A DNA stretch of 64,000 bases from Mycobacterium decipiens. GTDB taxonomy: Bacteria > Actinomycetota > Actinomycetes > Mycobacteriales > Mycobacteriaceae. Below the pieces are notes generated by a model. That model was not told the origin of the DNA. It made no database searches and was given only the letters and a program-made list of their open reading frames with translations. Shown piece after piece: positions 17,063-24,851 of this stretch. How positions within the stretch are numbered: the first letter of the stretch is position 1; every line of letters starts with the position of its first letter. The position numbers and the translations under genes were made by a program. The stretch spans positions 3,348,001-3,412,000 of the forward strand of contig NZ_OY970459.1 in assembly GCF_963853665.1 (NCBI RefSeq), in the 5' to 3' direction.

Positions 17063-17865
17063 GCGCGATCCGGCAACACGGTCCGTCGATTCTGCTGCGC
17101 GAAGACCGCGGCGGCGTCTGCACGCTCACGATGAACCGTCCACTGCAGATGAACCTCCTTACCACCGAGATGATCGAGGCGCTGCAGAAGGCTTTCGATT
17201 CGCTGATGGACGACGCCAGCATCCGGGTCATCATCCTGGCCGCGGCGGGCAAGGGCTTCTGCGCCGGGCATGACCTCAAGGAGCTCCGCGCGCTCACGGA
17301 GCTGCCGAGGATCGAAGAGTTGTTTGACCGCTGCAGCGCGATGATGCAGACCATTACGGCGCTGCCGCAGCCGGTTATCGCCCGGGTGCAGGGCGCAGCG
17401 GCGGCGGCCGGTTGCCAGCTCGTCGCGCAGTGCGATCTGGCGGTGACCTCCGCGGCGGCGAAGTTCACCACGCCCGGCGTAACCTGGGGCTTCTTCTGCT
17501 CGACCCCGGGCGTGGCGGTCGGCCGCAATGTATCGCGCAAGCGCGCGATGGAGATGCTGCTCACGGGCGACATGGTGGATGCACACCAGGCACTCGACTG
17601 GGGGCTGGTCAACCGCGTCGTGCCGGCCGAAGATCTCGTTGCGGAGACCGACAGGCTAGCAAGGCAGCTCGCCGAGAAGCCGCCGGTGCAGCTCGCGGCC
17701 GGCAAGCGTGCCTTCTATGCGCAGGTGGATCTCGGTGTGGCGCAGGCCTACGAGCTCGCGTCGGGGGTGATTGCCGCGAGCTTCGCCCACCAAGAGGGAC
17801 GGGAAGGCATGGATGCCTTCATCGAGAAGCGCGACCCACCCGGTCGGTCACGCCCGCAACGGTAG
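17059..17865 (+). CDS. Enoyl-CoA hydratase/isomerase (crotonase) family
   Basis: 268 residues, translationally coupled to the acyl-CoA ligase by a 4-bp overlap. The oxyanion-hole segments are KGFCAGHDLKELRAL and VQGAAAAAGCQLVAQCDLAV. The crotonase catalytic glutamates are not clearly in place (the usual GGG-E region reads PGVTWGFFCSTPG), so it may not be a classical hydratase. It looks closest to ECHDC3-like proteins (CDLAVTSAAAKFTTPGV). Together with the ligase it suggests beta-oxidation-like breakdown of an acquired substrate. Confidence 0.85.
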   Translation: MSAIRQHGPSILLREDRGGVCTLTMNRPLQMNLLTTEMIEALQKAFDSLMDDASIRVIILAAAGKGFCAGHDLKELRALTELPRIEELFDRCSAMMQTITALPQPVIARVQGAAAAAGCQLVAQCDLAVTSAAAKFTTPGVTWGFFCSTPGVAVGRNVSRKRAMEMLLTGDMVDAHQALDWGLVNRVVPAEDLVAETDRLARQLAEKPPVQLAAGKRAFYAQVDLGVAQAYELASGVIAASFAHQEGREGMDAFIEKRDPPGRSRPQR

Positions 17866-17888
17866 CGCCGCGAAGGTGGCGACGCCGG

Positions 17889-18143
17889 TCAGCCTCTCCG
17901 GGCCGCGCGTTCGGCGAAAGCGTCGAGCGCGGCGAGCACTTCAGCACAACGCCACACTCGGTTGCGGGGTCCGCTGGTCGTCTCGACGAGGACGCCCACC
18001 TCGGTGAGCGGGTTGAGGTAGCGGTGAGCGTTGGTGGACTCGATGCCCAGCTCCTGCGCCAGTAGCACAGCGTTCACGACCGGGCGGCAGGTCAACAAAT
18101 CGGCGACCTTCCACACCGCCGAATCGGACCGCGCGGTAATCAC
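17889..18143 (-). pseudogene. C-terminal remnant of a Fic-family protein
   Basis: 84 residues reading as the winged-helix tail common behind Fic domains: NAVLLAQELGIESTNAHRYLNPLTEVGVLVE and WRCAEVLAALDAFAERAARR. The Fic catalytic core (HPFxDGNGR) is absent upstream. The ATG at 18143 is therefore probably just an internal methionine. It lies between the hydratase gene and the EspC-like cassette and looks like a recombination scar. Confidence 0.6.
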
Positions 18144-18208
18144 GTCGTTCCAGGTCCTCCGGGTGTCCGACGCTCGCCGTTTCCGTAGCTGACGGGAATG
18201 AGCGCGAC

Positions 18209-18472
18209 CTACAGCCCTTCTTCGTTCATCCGACTTCGCTTACGTTCAGCTCTGCGGTGATTGACCACCACCAACGGAGGGCCCAGCGCCAACAGAAATG
18301 CCACCGAAATGGCCATCAATGTTTGCCCGGTCACCACCAGCAGCCCAATCAGCGCCAGCCCCACGGTAGCGGCCGCCAGGTAGGACGCCGCACGGTAGCG
18401 CGGGCGCCAGGCGCCCCAAAACGCTAGTACGAGCGCGCCAGCCGCGACCCCGGCAGCCAGTACGTCCATCAT
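18209..18472 (-). CDS. Small membrane protein, third gene of the EspC-like cassette
   Basis: From ATG 18472 (overlapping the preceding stop as ATGATGG), 87 residues with three hydrophobic segments (VLAAGVAAGALVLAFWGAW, AASYLAAATVGLALIGLLVV, TLMAISVAFLLALG) and a basic tail RRAERKRSR. An alternative ATG lies at 18490. The tight coupling to the 340-residue gene suggests a partner, either a membrane anchor or an immunity protein. No family recognised. Confidence 0.7.
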   Translation of the reverse strand: MMDVLAAGVAAGALVLAFWGAWRPRYRAASYLAAATVGLALIGLLVVTGQTLMAISVAFLLALGPPLVVVNHRRAERKRSRMNEEGL

Positions 18473-19491
18473 TTGCTCCCTACCAGGCATCGGAGCAGAC
18501 CCTCGCCCGCCACGGCCGCACTGACACCACCGGCCCCGACGGCCACTAGCCCAGCACCGGTCTCTGCGGTCAACGCGCCGATACCGAAGACCAGGGCGCC
18601 CGAGGCGAACCGGGCGGTCCGGTCGATCCAGTCACTAGTACTGCAATGGGTGCGGGCGTACTCGACATCGGCGACCTGCGCCTGCAGATCGGCAACCTGA
18701 CTGCGTAACCACGCGGTGCCGGGGTCGTTTTCGGGCAGCGACTGCACGAACCGTTGCACGTTGTCCACAAGGCCCTGGCCGGTCAAACTAGCTGGATCAC
18801 CGCCGAGGAGCATCTGCTGCAGCTGAGGACTCAGGCCCGCCCCCGGCGGCTCATCGGGGGCGTCCCACGGCGCAAACGGAGGCGGGGGGCTAGTTGCGCC
18901 GTCTCGTTTAAGGTCGACCACCTGGACCCCACCGTCGCGTTTGCCGTCGCTGATGATGGCGTCGTCGATGCCCGGTGTGCCCGGGAAGACGGTGGCGGCG
19001 ATTCCGGCTGTCGCGGCGGTGATTTTGGCGGCAAATTCGTGTTCGAGCCCGATGAGTTGTGTTGCGCGTTGGCGGATCTCGGTGGCGAATGCTTGCCCCT
19101 GGGCTTGGCGAGCCGCCAGTTCGCCGGTGGTGTTGCCGATTCGGGTATCGGTGACCGAGAAGTCTTCTCCGACAGTGAAACCCGCGTTATGGGCGTCCTC
19201 GATGGCATAGATGACCCTGCGTTGGGTGGCGCCGATAGTTCCCGCGCCGTCGCGGGCGATCTTGCTGGCTTGGCGTAGTTGGTCGGCTTTGGCGCTGACG
19301 ACCGCGAGGTCAGCACCGGTTCGGGTGCGCAGCCCATCACCGCCAGCACCTTCCCAAACGAGGGCGTGGGATTGGTTGCGCATCCGCACAAACACGTCTT
19401 CCCAACGATCGGCGGTCGTGGTCCAGTAGGTGGCGGCCTCGATCAGGTGATCGGTGCTCCAGGACCGGACTTGAGAAAGCGTCGACACCAC
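18469..19491 (-). CDS. Helical type VII-associated protein (Rv0026-like organisation)
   Basis: 340 residues from GTG 19491, immediately after the EspC-like stop with no gap. The N-terminal about 190 residues form a long helical bundle with a WEG turn (ALVWEGAGGDGLRTRTG) and LRQASKIARDGAGTIG, resembling ESX-associated or LXG-type export domains. A proline-rich linker (SPPPPFAPWD) follows, then a helical segment with one cysteine and a hydrophobic glycine/alanine-rich C-terminus (about 305-335). The order EspC-like, long helical protein, small protein recalls Rv0025-Rv0026-Rv0027 of M. tuberculosis. It is a possible secreted effector; no catalytic motif is visible. Confidence 0.72.
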   Translation of the reverse strand: MVSTLSQVRSWSTDHLIEAATYWTTTADRWEDVFVRMRNQSHALVWEGAGGDGLRTRTGADLAVVSAKADQLRQASKIARDGAGTIGATQRRVIYAIEDAHNAGFTVGEDFSVTDTRIGNTTGELAARQAQGQAFATEIRQRATQLIGLEHEFAAKITAATAGIAATVFPGTPGIDDAIISDGKRDGGVQVVDLKRDGATSPPPPFAPWDAPDEPPGAGLSPQLQQMLLGGDPASLTGQGLVDNVQRFVQSLPENDPGTAWLRSQVADLQAQVADVEYARTHCSTSDWIDRTARFASGALVFGIGALTAETGAGLVAVGAGGVSAAVAGEGLLRCLVGSK

Positions 19492-19782
19492 CTACACCAA
19501 CCCTGATCGCACGGCTGCCATCTCGGCCGCCGTCGCTTCATTGCTGACATACCGCGCGGCACCGTCCGCTACCGACGCGGTTGTTGCTTGGGCGCGGGCA
19601 ATAAGCGCCGCAGCGGCGAGGTCAACCGCTACGTGGGCACCGCTCACCGCGGCTGTGGTGGGTTGAAACGGCTGGCCCGGTGAAGGTGGTTCCAGACCGT
19701 AGAGGTCAGCGCTTCCCACACCCCATTGACCGGCTGTGGCTGCTAGCTGGTCAACATCGATCTGCAGCTGGCCCGGTTGCAT
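19492..19782 (-). CDS. EspC-like (DUF2580 type) ESX secretion-associated protein
   Basis: 96 residues. It begins LQIDVDQLAATAGQWGVGSADL, with a WG turn between two predicted helices and a late AARYVSNEATAAEMAAVRSGL segment. This fits the EspC/DUF2580 group of WXG100-related proteins co-exported by ESX systems. There is no ESX core gene (EccC, EccD) in the window, so export must use a system elsewhere. It is the first gene of the three-gene cassette. Confidence 0.72.
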   Translation of the reverse strand: MQPGQLQIDVDQLAATAGQWGVGSADLYGLEPPSPGQPFQPTTAAVSGAHVAVDLAAAALIARAQATTASVADGAARYVSNEATAAEMAAVRSGLV

Positions 19783-20067
19783 CCCCGGCAGTTTAATGGC
19801 CGCACCAGGGGAAGCAACTCACCGTTAGGCCGGCGCCACGACGTCTTGAGCACCTCGGGCATGCCAAAGTCTCGATGACACATGCCGCTACATGCCACGC
19901 GGACGCGTGCATACCGAGGTCGCCGCCGTGTTGGATCGCGCCACAAAAGACGAACAGAGACCGGATCATGCGAGTGGGACACCGACGCCAACGCCGTTCA
20001 CACCGACGTCTCCGCCGCGCACCTTGCCCGGATTTTGATCGACGGGGCGCACGTCAGATAGTCACCA
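19783..20067. other. Intergenic stretch upstream of the EspC-like cassette
   Basis: No supported gene. A short minus-strand frame (19743-19991) holds cysteines but no start signal. It should contain the promoter of the EspC-like cassette, and it borders the AbiE-type operator at 20068. Confidence 0.35.
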
Positions 20068-20106
20068 GTATGCATTTCATCGGCTCTTGGCCTATGAAAT
20101 GCATAC
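20068..20106 (+). promoter_or_regulatory. Perfect 13-bp inverted repeat, operator of a decayed AbiE locus
   Basis: GTATGCATTTCAT (20068-20080) and its exact reverse complement (20094-20106) flank a 13-bp spacer. An AAGGAG ribosome site (20109-20114) and an ATG at 20120 follow directly. AbiEi-type antitoxins are known to bind inverted repeats upstream of their own gene. The arms are still identical although the genes are broken. Confidence 0.7.
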
Positions 20107-20119
20107 CCAAGGAGTGATC

Positions 20120-20700
20120 ATGGCGCGAAAGCACAGCACGGCGGTCCCCGCCAGCCTGGCCGCGCATCCACTCGGCACGTTCCGCCCTGCGCAGGCGGAA
20201 GTGCCGCTGCACTGTACGAGCACAGCGACTAAGACCGCCTGCAAGCCTTGGCGACCGAGCAGCGACGCATCGCATCACTTCGGCGGGCGAGAGCCTGGAT
20301 CCAGCAGTGAACAGCGACAAAAAGCAGCCGTTGCTGAGCAATTCGGCGTCGCGATCGAACAACTCGAACGCGATCACCTAATCTCCCATCTGCTCGCGGT
20401 CCTGAGCCCTTGGTTCAACGGTATGCCGATGCCCCCACCGCCGAGCTGTAGGTGCCCACCCTTCCCGTCTTCGCCGCCTCTAAGACTGCGACGTGGGTCG
20501 ACCGACATGCCTCCCGCGATCTATGGGATCTCTGGGCGCTGAATCGCCTGGGCGCCATTGATGCCGCGGCCGAAAATATCTACCGACGCTACTGTCCAAC
20601 CAACAAGCCGCCGGTACCGCGTGACTTCACGATGGTGCCGCAAATGAACGTCGACGACAAAAATCCAATCAAACCAACAGCCACTGAAGTGGGGCTGTTC
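20120..20700 (+). pseudogene. Degraded AbiEi/AbiEii type IV toxin-antitoxin locus
   Basis: The open frame from 20120 starts like an AbiEi antitoxin (LAAHPLGTFRPAQAE) and soon becomes nonsense. Further along the same frame AVAEQFGVAIEQLERDHLI (about 20300-20400) matches the N-terminus of AbiEii/MenT nucleotidyltransferase toxins. A second frame from 20452 gives KTATWVDRHASRDLWDLWAL, the conserved late AbiEii motif. The antitoxin body, the toxin catalytic GSxxxxD region and the middle are missing. Deletions have fused pieces of both genes. Family assignment is from motif memory. Confidence 0.6.
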
Positions 20701-20720
20701 AGAGTGGGGGCTGTTCAGAG
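20689..20720. repeat. Two 15/16-bp tandem repeats abutting the tRNA 3' end
   Basis: GTGGGGCTGTTCAGA is followed directly by GTGGGGGCTGTTCAGA, then by the tRNA discriminator and acceptor stem, which again begin TGGGG. It may be an attachment-site remnant or slippage product. Confidence 0.5.
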
Positions 20721-20794
20721 TGGGGCGGGCGGGGCTCGAACCCGCGACCAACGGATTATGAGTCCGCGGCTCTAACCAACTGAGCTACCGCCCC
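20721..20794 (-). tRNA. tRNA with anticodon CAT (Met, possibly Ile2)
   Basis: A full cloverleaf reads on the minus strand. The acceptor GGGGCGG pairs with CCGCCCC and the discriminator is A. The D-arm is GCTC-AGTTGGTTA-GAGC. The anticodon stem GCGGA/TCCGT is mostly paired, with loop CTCATAA. The T-arm GCGGG-TTCGAGC-CCCGC is complete. CCA is not encoded. The CAT anticodon allows elongator Met or lysidine-modified Ile; the body looks like elongator Met, and from memory M. tuberculosis has a tRNA-Met in this neighbourhood. Confidence 0.93.
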
Positions 20795-20936
20795 TGGAAC
20801 TAGCTAGCTGCGGATAAAGCTCCCATCACCGCATCGTCAACTGCAGAATACCGCAGTGATCCCGATCACCCTGCCCAAGGCATCGGCCGCACTCGGTAGA
20901 TCGCCGCCGGACGAGTGCTACCTTGCCACGTTGAGT

Positions 20937-21266
20937 ATGACTGGTAGTCAATCTGTTTCAGTGGCACCTTGCCCCATTTGGCGGGTGCGGGGTCCTTCAC
21001 CAGCTGGCCCGTTGCTCAGGGCCCACTGCGTGCCAAACCGCGAACACGACGCCGCAATCCACGCTCTTTACCTGGCTCAAGCCGCCAGGACCAAAACCGC
21101 AGGCGCCCTACCGGAACCCCCCGACGTCACACCAGTCGTGAGATCCCGGTCCAGAACCCTCGACGAGGAAGTAGTAGAACTACTGAAACTAGCGAAATGG
21201 TGGATACCCGCCCACGCAACCACCGAACAATTCACCTCCGGTCCCAAAACGAAAGCGAGCACATGA
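20937..21266 (+). CDS. Hypothetical protein coupled to the P450 gene
   Basis: About 109 residues from ATG 20937; the frame opens earlier. The C-terminal half looks protein-like (DAAIHALYLAQAARTKTAG, RTLDEEVVELLKLAKWWIP). Its stop overlaps the P450 start (ATGA), which argues for real translation. The N-terminal part is poor. I do not recognise it; it could be the tail of a truncated regulator. Confidence 0.4.
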   Translation: MTGSQSVSVAPCPIWRVRGPSPAGPLLRAHCVPNREHDAAIHALYLAQAARTKTAGALPEPPDVTPVVRSRSRTLDEEVVELLKLAKWWIPAHATTEQFTSGPKTKAST

Positions 21267-22642
21267 CCGCGGACAGCCCAACCACCACCAGCCAGCTAAA
21301 CCGCTTTCAGTTTCCTATTATCGGCGATCTCAGCACCATCGACTTCAATAAACCCGTCCAAAAAGTAACCGACAAACTGACCAAACTCGGCAGCGGAATG
21401 ATAGAGCAGCCCATCGGCCAACCAGTCATCTTTCTCGCCGACACCACCCTTATCGACGACGTCAACGACGAGACCCACTGGGAAAAACACCTTGGATCCG
21501 CGCTCCGCAGAGTGCGCTCTGTCCTCGGCGACGGCCTGTTCACCGCCTACAACCACGAACCCAATTGGCGCAAGGCGCACAACATCCTGATGCCAACCTT
21601 CACCAAAACAGCCATGAAGCTTTACCACGACACGATGGCCGAGACCATCCGCGAACTTGTCGACGTCTGGAACAGGAAGAGTGCTGTGCGAGCCTGGATT
21701 ACCATCCCGGCCGACGCCAACCGACTCACCATTGAAATCATCGCCCGCGTTGCAATGGGCTACTCCTTCACTAAGCTCAGCGACTCGCGTGAAAACGCTT
21801 TCATCGCTGCCTTTCTTCGCGAACTCGCCTACGCCGACCGGCATACCGCGGATATCGCCCAGGAGCGAAAAGATCAACACAACAAAGACGCGACCCAGAT
21901 TCGCCGACAGGTTGCGGACATTATTAGAGCGCGGCGCCTCAATTCCACAGCGGGCTCGCGTGACGACATGCTCGACATCATCCTGCACAGCACCGATCCC
22001 GACACCGGCGACCAACTCGACAACGACAACATCATTAGCCAGATCCTGACACTGCTCGTCGCCGGCAGCGAAACCTCGGCGAATGCCATCGCCTTTGCCC
22101 TGCACTTTCTGTCCATCAATCCCAACATCGCCGAGCAAGCCCGCGCAGAGATCGACGAACACTGGTCCAACGACACCTTCCCCAATATCCACTTCGACGA
22201 CGTCGACAAGTTGAGGTACCTACGCCGCGTCGTCGACGAAACGTTGCGGCTGTGGCCGGTAGTACCGGGCTACTTCCGCCAGGCCCGCCAAGACACCACG
22301 ATCGGAACGGGAAAGCATTTCTTCCGCGGCGGGGACTGGGTGTTCGTTCACTTGATCGCCGCCCACCGCTCCGACGCCTGGGGCCATGACGCCCATGAAT
22401 TCAACCCCGACCGTTTCCTGCCCGAGAATCTACGCAAACTTCCACGACGCATCTACAAGCCCTTTGGCACCGGCGCCCGGGCCTGCCTCGGCCGCCGATT
22501 CGCCCTCCACGAGACCCTTTTGACCCTCGCGGCAGTACTTCATCAATACGACCTAGAACCCCGTCCCGGGTACTGCCTCTCGGCCTCCGAAGCCATGACG
22601 CTTAAACCCGTCGATCTGCAACTGCGGCTACACCGCCGATAG
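21263..22642 (+). CDS. Cytochrome P450
   Basis: Heme monooxygenase of 459 residues from ATG 21263. The I-helix oxygen motif is AGSETS (about residue 266), the K-helix ExxR is ETLR, and the heme loop is FGTGARACLG with the thiolate Cys at about 408. The sequence resembles CYP102-like soluble P450s (FQFPIIGDLSTIDFNKP near the start, QPVIFLAD, AYNHEPNWRKAHNILMP). No reductase domain or ferredoxin gene is adjacent, so redox partners come from elsewhere. It has more A/T and AAC/ACC-rich codons than its neighbours and sits beside a tRNA, which suggests acquisition. The substrate may be a fatty acid; unproven. Confidence 0.93.
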   Translation: MTADSPTTTSQLNRFQFPIIGDLSTIDFNKPVQKVTDKLTKLGSGMIEQPIGQPVIFLADTTLIDDVNDETHWEKHLGSALRRVRSVLGDGLFTAYNHEPNWRKAHNILMPTFTKTAMKLYHDTMAETIRELVDVWNRKSAVRAWITIPADANRLTIEIIARVAMGYSFTKLSDSRENAFIAAFLRELAYADRHTADIAQERKDQHNKDATQIRRQVADIIRARRLNSTAGSRDDMLDIILHSTDPDTGDQLDNDNIISQILTLLVAGSETSANAIAFALHFLSINPNIAEQARAEIDEHWSNDTFPNIHFDDVDKLRYLRRVVDETLRLWPVVPGYFRQARQDTTIGTGKHFFRGGDWVFVHLIAAHRSDAWGHDAHEFNPDRFLPENLRKLPRRIYKPFGTGARACLGRRFALHETLLTLAAVLHQYDLEPRPGYCLSASEAMTLKPVDLQLRLHRR

Positions 22643-22676
22643 GAAGCCGCGTCAGCGAGCCAATAACACGACGCCG

Positions 22677-23543
22677 CTAGGCCCGAGTGCGCGCCGCGGG
22701 CATCCACTTCGGCCCGGCGGTGGCGTCGATACGCGCGAGCAGGCGCTCGCCCACCGGGGCGATGCAGTCGATGAGCCGCCGCGTTGTCGCCTCGCCGAGA
22801 TGCTGCCACGGCAGCACGGTCAGGTCATCCAGGCGATCCTCAAGCAGCTGGCGGTGCTCGGTGCCGCGCCGGTTGACTTTCCCGTCGGTGACGAACCCGC
22901 GCCGGTCGAGCTCGTCGTACGCGTCGCGCAGCGCCGAGTCGTCGGCGCCCCGGCTGCGGGGCAGCCAGTCGTCATCGTAGGAGCGCCATGCTCCGTCGAG
23001 GATCCCCGACGCGATCGGCGACAGACCGTCCGCGATCTGGATCGCCCAGTGGGTGTCGCCGCGCCACTCGCGGATGCAATTGACCGCCAGCCACGCCGAC
23101 AACAGTGGATCGTCCGGGCGAGGCCAGGCACGGTGGGCGGCGAACAGCGAACGCCCGCCGACGGGCAACGCATCGACCGCGTCCCATACCGCCGGCCCGA
23201 GCTCGGTGAGCGGATCGACGATCTCTGGCGCGTAGTCGCGTAGGCCCGACACCACAGCCGCATCGCGGGCAGCCGCGGCGGCGACGAACGTCGTGTGCTG
23301 GCGGCACAGATCGAGCGAATATTTGATGACGCCGGGGTGGATCGAGCCGAACACGGCAGCGACGACGGCGTCGCCGGCGGCCGCGAGCGGCGCAGCGCGT
23401 GTCGCGACGTAGTAGCCGACGCCATCGGGCACCCCGAGCGCCGCATAGTTGGAGACTCCGACCGGATCCCAGAAGATCCAGCCGATCAGCCGGTGCGACT
23501 CGAACGCGGCCCGGCGACTGAGGTCACGCCAGTCGGCGCTCAC
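22677..23543 (-). CDS. SCO6745-like conserved actinobacterial protein
   Basis: From GTG 23543 (overlapping the preceding stop as GTGA), 288 residues. It reads SADWRDLSRRAAFESHRLIGWIFWDP, then long alanine-rich helices and a C-terminal winged-helix-like part (LRDAYDELDRRGFVTDGKVNRRG). This is the layout of the SCO6745 family, whose function is not established. The upstream extension to 23921 is arginine-rich and is a shadow of the nitroreductase gene. Confidence 0.7.
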   Translation of the reverse strand: MSADWRDLSRRAAFESHRLIGWIFWDPVGVSNYAALGVPDGVGYYVATRAAPLAAAGDAVVAAVFGSIHPGVIKYSLDLCRQHTTFVAAAAARDAAVVSGLRDYAPEIVDPLTELGPAVWDAVDALPVGGRSLFAAHRAWPRPDDPLLSAWLAVNCIREWRGDTHWAIQIADGLSPIASGILDGAWRSYDDDWLPRSRGADDSALRDAYDELDRRGFVTDGKVNRRGTEHRQLLEDRLDDLTVLPWQHLGEATTRRLIDCIAPVGERLLARIDATAGPKWMPAARTRA

Positions 23544-24061
23544 CTCGAGCCCTCGGCCACCGGCCGCAGCCGGAAGACCCTGATCTCGCGGGGCGCACAG
23601 GTGCCGCGGTAGCTCTCGTATCCGGCGAACCAGTCGACGGCCGTGGCCCAGGCCGAAGCGCGTGCGTCGCCGGTCAGCAGCTCGGCCCGGTACCGCCGCG
23701 GCGGACCCTTGAATTCGACCGTGCATTCGGGGTGCGCCACCAGGTTGGCCGACCAGGCCGGATGCTGCGGCCGCCCATAGTTGGACCCGATAGCGAGCAG
23801 GTCGCCAGAGTCTTTGAACAATGCCAGCGGATGGGTCCGCGGTTGTCCGGACTTGGCGCCGGTCGTCCTCACCAGCCCGACCCTGTCGAGCCCGGCCGAA
23901 CTCAGCCGGCCGTTGGTCCAAGGAATCAGCAGTTTGTCGACACGCGGCGCGACGTGGAACAGGAACTGGTAGCCGACCCCACTCGTCAGGACACGCTCCA
24001 GCACCGCCTCGTAGAAACGCAACCGTCGCCGGCGGATCGGGCTTTCCCGCCGAAGTACCAT
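23540..24061 (-). CDS. F420-dependent (Ddn-type) nitroreductase family protein
   Basis: From ATG 24061, 173 residues. The split-barrel flavin/deazaflavin fold is shown by LVRTTGAKSGQPRTHPLALF, LLAIGSNYGRPQHPAWSANLVAHPE and the later RYRAELLTGDAR. Ddn-family proteins use reduced F420 to reduce quinones or nitro groups. The gene is coupled to the SCO6745-like gene by a 4-bp overlap, so they may work together. Confidence 0.87.
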   Translation of the reverse strand: MVLRRESPIRRRRLRFYEAVLERVLTSGVGYQFLFHVAPRVDKLLIPWTNGRLSSAGLDRVGLVRTTGAKSGQPRTHPLALFKDSGDLLAIGSNYGRPQHPAWSANLVAHPECTVEFKGPPRRYRAELLTGDARASAWATAVDWFAGYESYRGTCAPREIRVFRLRPVAEGSR

Positions 24062-24098
24062 GACCCGACGGTACCGGGTGCGCCGCCGCGGGCCCACC

Positions 24099-24851
24099 TC
24101 AGTACACGTAGACGACCGCGCCGTCTCCGCCGGTGCACACCACCAGTGATCCATTCGCGGCGCACGTCATCGTGTACGACTGGCCCGTCACCGGACTGAC
24201 GGCGCTGATCTGCCGGGGCGTCGAGCTGGCGGGTCCGCTGGCGCCGTATGCGAGCCGTACCTGTTCGGCGAAAGGACAGGAAGTGCCCGGCGTCCCGACT
24301 GCGGACTGCGTGAAGCCGCCCGCGGGCCCAGCCTCGGTCGGACACACCTGGGCGCCCTCGGGCAGCCCCGCGGGCGTCGTTGTCGCCGTCGTCGTTGGCG
24401 TCGGAGCCGTCGTCGTGGCAGCGGCCGATGTCAGGGTCCAGATGGCGCAGGACTGCGTCTTGAATGCGGCGTCGGTCGGTGTGATCTGCACCACTTGCGG
24501 CCCGGTCCCGGCGCCGTTCGCGATGATGTCCGCGGTGGTTCCGCCGAGTCCCCTCAGCCGCTCCCAATAACAGCTATCACCGCCCTGCGACCGATACGTG
24601 CCGGGCTGGATGTCGACTCCCACCTGGTAGGTGCCGTCGCCGGGAATGGTGCTCGCCGGTGTCGCGCTTTCCTCAGACGGCGGAATCGACACCGTCGTCC
24701 CGGGGTAGATCGGCGGTAACAGCGACGAACTGCTCTCGTGGACCGTCGCCGGTCGCGAGGCGGATTTGCCGCCCGGCCCAGCGCAGCCGGCCAGACCAAA
24801 GGCCCAGGTCATGCCCACGACGATGGCGAACACCGCCCTGACCGGCGTCAA
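24099..24851 (-). CDS. Lipoprotein with a GDGTYxVGxDIxPGTY domain
   Basis: 250 residues. A signal peptide ends in the lipobox LAGC (Cys about 23). A serine/proline linker precedes a repeat-like domain common in actinobacterial secreted proteins ([21 protein letters not shown]...SCYWERL). A threonine-rich spacer ([14 protein letters not shown]) and a cysteine-containing C-terminal domain follow. It is anchored outside the membrane. The start overlaps the stop of the AhpD-like gene (ATGA). Function unknown. Confidence 0.82.
   Translation of the reverse strand: MTPVRAVFAIVVGMTWAFGLAGCAGPGGKSASRPATVHESSSSLLPPIYPGTTVSIPPSEESATPASTIPGDGTYQVGVDIQPGTYRSQGGDSCYWERLRGLGGTTADIIANGAGTGPQVVQITPTDAAFKTQSCAIWTLTSAAATTTAPTPTTTATTTPAGLPEGAQVCPTEAGPAGGFTQSAVGTPGTSCPFAEQVRLAYGASGPASSTPRQISAVSPVTGQSYTMTCAANGSLVVCTGGDGAVVYVY

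Noticed and set aside
20054..20377. 107-residue minus-strand frame at the AbiE operator
   Set aside because: It reads through the palindrome and the remnants; AbiE motifs are on the plus strand.
19783..20720. Prophage integrase next to the tRNA
   Set aside because: An integrase fragment is recalled near this tRNA in M. tuberculosis, but I find no tyrosine-recombinase motif here.
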